Below are positions 56,585 to 64,000 of a stretch of 64,000 nucleotides of DNA, one piece after another. This DNA comes from Megaleporinus macrocephalus (lineage: Eukaryota > Chordata > Actinopteri > Characiformes > Anostomidae). The stretch lies in the NCBI GenBank assembly GCA_021613375.1, contig CM038716.1, positions 15,716,024 through 15,780,023 of the forward strand, in the 5' to 3' direction. Below the pieces are notes generated by a model, which did no database searches, was not told the origin of the DNA, and saw nothing but the letters and a program-made list of their open reading frames with translations. Numbering within the stretch: position 1 is the stretch's first letter; each line of letters begins with the position of its first letter. A program made the translations under genes and the position numbers.

Positions 56585-57116
56585 AAATGCAGCTCAGTGT
56601 TGTACAAAAAAAAGAAACTGTAACACGTGGCTTAAGACAGGTTGTAAGCATGACATTTTATTAGGGGAAATCCAATAGTCACAAGAGGCCGGGGTCACAA
56701 CACAGTCAAGTAATAATAGCATGTCCATATTCAAAACCCAAGAAGACAAAACAAACGTCAAAACAGGGAAACAAACACAAATAAAACCCACAGCTCAGAA
56801 ACAGCAGAGACATGTCAAACTCACTGTCCAGCACTACAATAAAATAAATAACAACAAGATTAAAAGATTGAGCAAGGAAGGAGATAATAAAAAAATAATG
56901 CAGTGGTTAAATACATGGCAAATTTACACAATTTTCTGCTTACCCGGTTTCTTAGGTTGACCAAAGTGCAATGTCTGTAGTTCACCAAGGGCCACAAAAG
57001 GACAAAACAAAAAACAAGTAAAGAAGATTAGTGTAGGTGTAGAATGCAGTGTTTAAAAATGCTTTTTTTTTTTATAGAAAATGACACTATTTTGTAACTA
57101 CTTTTAAAAATTCAAC

Positions 57117-57538
57117 ATTAAAGGGCCCATAACCTATATTTTTGTATTTTATTTAGTTTTTTATCATTTTTTATTATCTTTAAGGTTAACTTACAACATT
57201 TGTGTGGTTTTATGTATCAAACATGGCATCACGTCATTCTATATTACCTTTTTTCCAACCTCTCTTTATCAAATGCACCAGACTGTTACTGTGCCTTTAA
57301 GACTGATCTTCTAAATGGTGATGCTAAACTGCTATAGGCTGAAAACATAGATATATGTAAATAAGTTGGTTCCTGTGGCATCACAGAAACAACGAACTCA
57401 AAACAGGCTGTTTTTGCACCACAGTTTCCATATAAGGACTAGAGTGACTGGGGAGTGAATAGTAAATGTAAAAAACTATAACAATGCTTACTTCAGACTC
57501 CTTCATTATAAAAAAGCTAAGTTTATATGGGCACTCTT
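57117..57538. mobile_element. MITE-like element, second copy of the GGGCCCATA family
   Basis: Starts TTAAAGGGCCCATAACCTAT and ends TTATATGGGCACTCTTAG, an inverted pair with one end mutated, about 420 bp apart. Non-coding. Confidence 0.55.
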
Positions 57539-58227
57539 AGAATTTAACAGTCTGTATACAGTCATTGGCCAATTTGAACATAAGACATTTTTGTGAAACC
57601 ACATAAACAGGTTTTCTTGGGACTACCTGACACCTGGAGGGAGCCTCAGGCAAGTAAGTAAGTAGTTTACATCATGATTACCACAGTGGCACATTAAATT
57701 TGATGTACAGGAGAAAACTGTGATTTAGACTATGCTGGGCCTGTTTCTGAGAGAGCCTGTGATAATGTTTTTTAAAACAAAGATGATGTTGTTTTGGACT
57801 AATGGTAGAACCATTTTACATAGACCTGCTTTTACTATCTATCATACCTGTGAAAACACTATACAAAGATGTGCTCCTTGTTTGTCTGTCCATTTTCTTT
57901 TCTTAGACAAATTTATTTCCACAAACAAAAGTGGAGGAAGAGAGACAGGCTGGTTTCGGTCACCTTCAGTGTCAATCTCAGTTTCATTTGCACGTGTTTA
58001 CATTGACCACAAACGCAAAGCATTACATGACATCATGGCATACAACACAGTTCCGCTGTAACCACATTAAGCTGTTATCTGTCTGCCTGTGTCTGTGGAT
58101 TTGCTTCCTCTCTGACAATACTGACAAAAGCTGAACCCCTTGTTTTTTAATCAGTTAAAATCCACTATTAAAAACAACCCTTATCTGTGTCTGTACTGTA
58201 TAAATGTGAGACACAATAAGATATACA

Positions 58228-59375
58228 TGCACTATTTAGATACATGCATTGGGGCACCTACACATTACACCTACAGGAGCTTTTATGACATCCCACTCTA
58301 AATCCATAGGCATTAATATGTCAGAAAGGCCCTTTTTGGAGTTGGTCACCCCTTTTGCTATTATAACAGCTTCCACTCTTTAGGGAAGGTTTTCTATAAG
58401 ATTTTGATATACGTGTGTCTGTGGGATTTTTTGTCTATTCATTCAGAGCATTTGTGGGGTCAGATGCTGATGTTGGACAAGAAGGCCTGGTTAGCAATCC
58501 CCATTTTAGTTCAGCTGAAAGGTGTTCAATATGGTTGAGATCTGGGCCCTGTGAGGGCCGGTCAAGTGCTTTCATACCAAACTCACCCCACCAGCCTTGG
58601 ACCTTGCTTTGTACACTGGGACGCAGTCATGCTGGAATAGAAAACAGCCTTCCCCTAACTGGTCCCACAAAGTTGGAAGCATACAATTGGTCAAAATGTT
58701 TTGTGATGCCAAAGCATTAAGAATTCCCTTTACTGGAACTAAGGGGCCTAGGCCCACCCCTGAAAACCAACCCTATAACAGTACCCCTCCACCCCTTTAC
58801 CAAACACAATGCAGTCAGGCATGTAACATTTTCCTGACATTCTCCAAACCCACACTCGTCCATCAGACTGCCAGACAGAGAAGTGTAATTCGTCACTCCA
58901 CAGAACAAGTTTCCACTGCTCCAGAGTCCATCTGATGCTTAGCATGGTGATGTCAGGCTTGCACGCAGCTGCTCGGCCATGCCATGAAGCTCCTGGTCCA
59001 CAGTTTTTGTGCTGATGTTAATGCCAGATGAGGTTTGGAAGCAGTTATTGAGTCAGCAGAGTGTTGGCGACTTTAACACACTATGTGCCTCAGCACTCAG
59101 TGACCCCGCTCGGTTACTTTACATGGTCTGCCACTTTGTGGTCTGCCATAATCATGGAATTACTAGGTGGGAGGAAAAATTCACAAACTGACTTGGCATC
59201 TTATTACAGCACCATGTTTGAACTCAGTGAGCTCTTCACAAATATCTGTAAAGGCAGACTGCATGGCGAGGTGTTTTATTTTACACACCTGTGGCAATGG
59301 GACTGAATGAAACGCCTAAATTCAACAATTAAGAGGCGTGTCCCAATACTCCTGTCTATGTAGTGTACTTGGATA
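58228..59375 (-). mobile_element. Tc1-type DNA transposon, nearly full length but dead
   Basis: Left end GGGGCACCTACACATTACAC and right end GAGGCGTGTCCCAATACTCC are diverged inverted ends of a common fish Tc1 family. On the minus strand the transposase can be followed in pieces, among them WTLEQWKLVLWSDELHFSVW (first catalytic Asp region), DGRVWVWR and CIVFGKGVEG, interrupted by stops and frameshifts. Length of about 1.15 kb suggests a deletion from the usual 1.2-1.6 kb. Confidence 0.88.
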
Positions 59376-61224
59376 TATAGGAATTACAGATGTTATTACC
59401 AAGTTACTGTTCCATGTTCCCTCGTTTGGACATGAATGCCTTTGAAAAATAAAAAACTTTTTATTCAAGTGAGTTCTAGATATGGTGCTAGAGTCTGGAA
59501 ATACTATGGGAAAAAGGTTGTTCTAAAATGCTGTGAAATTTCATACAAATTCAGTATACAGTTATAAGGGCTGACATAAGAACCCATGGCAGAAGATGAA
59601 ACTCATCACAAATCAATAGTTTATTTAAAGTAAGAAGGAACCCACTGACATTAAGTATCAAAATGCACTTCTGATTGATTTCAAATGCAAATTTCAATAC
59701 TGCATATAGAATAGCAACGATTTGTCATGTGTGAGATATGGAGATGGAAAAACAACCTAAATCGCCCTCAGAGTCAGTCAAGGATGTTTTCTGGTTATGC
59801 AGTGGGCAAGTTCAGCTCCTGAAACCCGGTTGTGGTTTACCATCTTCAGTCAGTGGAAAATTTGAGAGATGATGAAATCTAAAGCTGAGAGTACACTTCT
59901 GCTGAACTTAAAACCTAAATGCACCAATCAGCCCTGAGCATTACTGCATATGCTGAATGGGTTTAAGTTTAAAATATTATATGAAGATAAAAGAAAATGT
60001 AGAATTAAGACTGTGGCAATTAATTAAGATTATTTTTTTTTTCCTACGTTTCTGTTATTTGTGTGAAGATCAGAATGCAAATACTATTACTGGGGTGGTA
60101 TCCTCACATAAACCAAGTCATTCTGATTTAAATGCTTTACACTAAAAAAAGGAATCTGACTTTACTGACTTCTTTCTTTCAGTTCACTCACGTCTGCCTG
60201 GAATTGAGTTTATATTTTATTCAAGTCGAACTAATGTACCTACTCATGTTTGTTTAAAGTGGTGGTGACAGGAACCAGGCGTCTGAAGTGCACCTAAAAT
60301 TAATATAGTTTTGTAGCAAGGCCTCAATAGTGAAATATAATTTACATCAAAAAACACTCTGAATGAGCAATACATAAGACGATACAACCTTTTGAATTCA
60401 TACTCCAAACAAATAGGGAGCAACATATCACCAGAAAGTTGTTTTCCACTCCTATCGCAAGAAATGAATGCACAGTCCCTCACCTTCGTCCTCCTTCTTC
60501 ACTCCTTACCAGTCTAGAAAAACATTGCAAGTTCACCATCAAACTTCATCTCTTTACTTGCCAAGAACATATCTAGAGACACTCTTAACTCTTGTTTTAC
60601 TTCTATTGATATCATGTTTCTTGCTGAGGACGGAATGTGCTGGTGATAATGGTCGCTAGCCAAGATCTCAGACATCGTTGACTCTCATTAGCTACCCGTC
60701 CTTAAATAATCAAACTGAAAGCAGGACCTTTAACATGATTAACAACAGGTTATAATATGCCGTCAGGCTAGCAGTTCTTCATCTTCTCAAGTTTGACTAA
60801 TGAAAGACAACACTACACTGGCTCACTATTAGCTGCCGAGGTACGAAGTGGTTTTATGAAACAGGATAGGTCTGGGCTAGCTGGTTAGCATGCTAACTTC
60901 AGTAGATATCTCTACAACATGATACATAGATGTTATTTACATACATCTGATATTTCTTCACATTCTGTTGATAATTTTAGTTAATTTTGGAATATTTTAA
61001 TCTCCATAGAGAATCTATAGAGCGAACACCATGATTGAGTTGGTCCCAGAGATGCTCAATTGCATTCAACTTTTATTAGATAAAAGTCCAGGGTAGTACT
61101 TGGAATTGTTGGTCATGCTTTTTTAAACCAGTGTTGGACATTTCTAGCCGTGTGAAGTGTTGTATTGTCTTGCTGGACAATCCCACTCAGCCCAGGAAAG
61201 ACAATCAGCATGTATGGGTGTACG

Positions 61225-61435
61225 TGATCTTGTCACTAAGTCTTGTCACTGTCCAATAAAAAACATGTATCATTTGAACGACTAGTAACAGAACAGAAAT
61301 GCTCTAAAATAGCTTGGAAAAAATTTTGGTTTCATTGACTCACATTAAAAGTAAAGTATGTTTTTGGTCTCTCCTGTAAAGTTGCAATTTTGGAGATACT
61401 TGTTTTTTATTGGACAGCGATAATATATATTTCAT
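61225..61435. repeat. Dispersed repeat, family A (second good copy)
   Basis: Aligns by eye with 2215-2425 over about 140 bp in the same orientation: CTAAAATAGCTTGGAAAAAA, then ACATTAAAAGTAAAG and a [23 protein letters not shown] part ending TTTTATTGGACAGCGATAAT. Confidence 0.65.
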
Positions 61436-62864
61436 ATTCATCCCCATGGGTTTCAGATTTTCAGTCCTCCACAATCCTTAATGACATCAACTGAAGTCCT
61501 CAAACACTACTCTGGATACTTAAAGCTCACGTCTGCATAAGCAGCATATAAGCGGCTTGTCTCTGTGATGGTCAGTCATGCATATGTTGGAGAGGCTTTA
61601 GGTTAGAGGTGCTCAGGCATTACCTCATCATCGTTATTAGGGATCAGCTCACACATGCCCACGGACTGAGCAGGGCTGTGGAAGAGGAGGGGCAGTACTG
61701 ATGGGGGTTGTCGGCTCTGACAGGCCTCTGTCAACTCCAGCTGTTGCCTTTGTGACCTCCTGTGACCCCCACAGAGTGGATAACAATGGTTTGTTTTCAT
61801 GGCAGTTTCTTTGACACAATGTGGCGGAATGTCATGTTTATGCATGCGGGGTTTCCCATGCCAGAGGGTCTTCCAGCTGACTGAGCAAAATTTAGTTTGA
61901 GCTGCTAAATATAAAAATAATGCATTTATAATGTATTAGCAATTAAACAATTAACAATTAAAACAACCTGCTGCATAAACGATATATCTGAGAGCTTGTA
62001 GGCACCTGCTCTTTATATGTTTCTATTGGAATTAGAAGAAGGTTATAGTGTTTGTCCCCCATCTTCGCTGCAGTCTCTATTCTTTTATGACTTTACACTA
62101 GATAATGAAACACTGCTGTAAAGATTTGATTGCATCCAGCCACAAGACCATTAGTGAAGTCAGGTACTGATGTCAGATGATCTTAAAAACCACTGATATC
62201 TAAGATGGTTAATAGTTCTAGTCCTCCACGGCCCAATGAGCAGCTTCTTCAGAGTGTCTCCTTCTATTAACAATGCTTTTCTATGGAGATTATACAAGCT
62301 GTGTACCTACAGCTGCACACCTGCGTCAGCTCAATTTACCAATGACAGTGTCTGGATACTTCTGGACAAATGTTACATCTGAAATTTACCGGACTTGCCC
62401 TGGACTAGTAATTTTATTACAGCTGTCAATTCTGCTGAAATTAGAACACAAGCACGTACGACCACATACAAATATAACCTGCACGTCAGATTTCAGTCTT
62501 CAGCCTCTCATACACATTCAGCTAAACAACCAGCGCTGGGTATTTTGATCACTCTGACTTCACCTGCTCTGCACGTTTCAGGTTTACCTTACAAAGTTAA
62601 TTAAATAGCAGCCTATGTAGCTCACGGTCTGTCTGACAACTGATATCAGACTGAAGGGAGGTCGGCTGAGTTGAAGTGGCTCGGCACGCAAGGTCCACAG
62701 GTGTGTTGTTTACTAAATCCACAAGGATCGAGAGCGAAGGGGCTGAGAATGAGCTGTCACGGCACAACCAAAGCCATTGTTTTTTTTCTGTTAAAGTTGT
62801 GTATAGAAAACAGCTGAACGTCATCTGGAACGTCACCAGACAATAAGAGTCATAATCGTATACA

Positions 62865-63120
62865 GTGTCGGTGAAAGGAACCAGACGTCTGGAGCATTTA
62901 CTGCCTCTAAAAGCAACCTCACATACAACTAGGAGAAAGAAAATGGTAACAAATGTTGCCTGAAATTGGCATTTTCACAGATACATTTCTATTTAGTAGA
63001 TACAGGGTGCTCCAATCCTGGATCTAACACTGTTACTATTATCAACATTACACATAAAAAACTCAGAAGACACGTGTAGGTTCACTGGATATTTAAAAAA
63101 AATGGTTATATTTTGTGGTA
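62865..63120. repeat. Dispersed repeat, family B (reverse orientation)
   Basis: Begins GTGTCGGTGAAAGGAACCAG and includes CAGAAGACACGTGTAGGTTC followed by ACTGG, the reverse complement of the family B landmark at 53658-53690. Confidence 0.5.
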
Positions 63121-64000
63121 CACATTAAGTCTCGTGGTTCACTGCAAAGAAATCTGGGTTTCACTACAGTGCAACATTTTGAATCAACCAACTCTCTTTA
63201 TCTTAAAAATGTGATAGAGTTATGGAGGAATGTATGGATTTATCTTTCAAATCATACTGAAATGACGCACGCAGTGTGAATAAACATCAGAGGTCTTTCT
63301 GTGCTATGGAATAAAACACCTGTGCACTCCAGCATCTTTTACAGTTTACAGATTTCTATCTCTTCCTTTATATAATCTTCTCCACCCCTTCATACTGTCC
63401 TGATGACTCACTGTCTCTTGTGACACGGGGAAGAAAAGCGTGCTTCTCTTTAGCTCTCCTGGGCTCTCCTGTTGCTAATTGTTGGACTGTCACAACAATT
63501 AGGTCACCGCAGAGTGTGTGTTTACAAAACCCAGCAGGACGTCTGTGCCAGGACTCGAACCTGATACCCCCTGACTCACCAGTGGGTCAAAACATTGGGC
63601 AGCGGGGGCCGGCAAGTGCCTTATCTCCTTCTCTACCGAGCATGTGTTTGGGGCATACAAAGCAACGCCATCCTCCTGACATCACCCTGCTGCAAGAAGT
63701 GATGCTGCGCCTGGATCAAGTTTCTTGCCCTTATCAAATGCTAACAGATCCCAGTCTGAACTGTTTGTTTGAATGTTGCCACTCAATTGTTTTTAGCTGC
63801 TGCTGCAAAAAAAAGCTCAGAGTCTTGCAAGATTCAAAACTCCTCCTTTGATATAAGAGCTTTAATAGACTGAATGGCTGCCTGCCTTCTCAGTGCACTG
63901 CAGTGGCGTTTACAGTACTAGGCAAACAGTAATAAGCCGTTTAGCCTCTGCAGACTCTAAATAGATACTAATATTAGACAGTCACCATCACCAGTAAAAG

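Larger units (their letters stand above)
59376..64000. other. Gene-poor DNA at right edge
   Basis: No gene supported. Includes a family A repeat (61225-61435), a family B-related segment (62865-63120) and a tRNA-like B-box sequence at about 63548-63560 (minus). Open frames are short and domain-free. Confidence 0.45.

Noticed and set aside
1..64000. CRISPR arrays, phage, defence or biosynthetic gene clusters
   Set aside because: The window is vertebrate genomic DNA with introns; the tandem repeats are microsatellites or minisatellites without the unique spacers of CRISPR.

Overview
This window is vertebrate nuclear DNA, most likely from a teleost fish. Genes are split by GT-AG introns, intergenic DNA is AT-rich and full of microsatellites, and the transposon remnants (Tc1-type transposases, an L2-like LINE tail, palindromic MITE-like repeats) are of fish type. 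The look of several dispersed repeats suggests an ostariophysan (characin or catfish-like), but that is only an impression from memory. There is no operon, prophage, CRISPR array or other prokaryotic system.

Three protein-coding genes can be assembled exon by exon with every reading frame joining cleanly. (1) zc3h4, minus strand, 14 coding exons between 24716 and 13206, 1318 codons plus stop: a triple CCCH zinc-finger protein that restrains non-coding transcription. (2) sae1, plus strand, nine coding exons from 26872 to 37039, 349 residues: the small subunit of the SUMO-activating enzyme. (3) bbc3 (PUMA), minus strand, three coding exons between 49816 and 42952, 184 residues, with an upstream non-coding exon ending at 51327: a BH3-only killer protein. 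The order and orientation zc3h4(-) sae1(+) bbc3(-) matches human 19q13.3. zc3h4 and sae1 are divergent with 2.2 kb between start codons; sae1 and bbc3 converge.

Layout: 1-13.2 kb is intergenic, with a CCAAT/E-box promoter-like patch at 1.0-1.4 kb, a Tc1 remnant abutting an L2-like tail at 8.56-10.35 kb, and the zc3h4 3' flank. 13.2-24.7 kb is zc3h4; one of its introns holds a decayed THAP-domain sequence. 24.7-26.9 kb is the divergent promoter region. 26.9-37.4 kb is sae1. 37.4-40.3 kb is intergenic with a 141-bp duplicated block. 40.3-51.8 kb is bbc3 with a long 3' region. 51.8-64 kb is gene-poor DNA with MITE-like repeats and a second Tc1 copy.

The strongest unusual signals are a minor-spliceosome AT-AC intron in zc3h4 lying exactly between zinc fingers 2 and 3, and a p53 response element in the bbc3 promoter that closely resembles the known human PUMA site. 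No undescribed multi-gene system was found.
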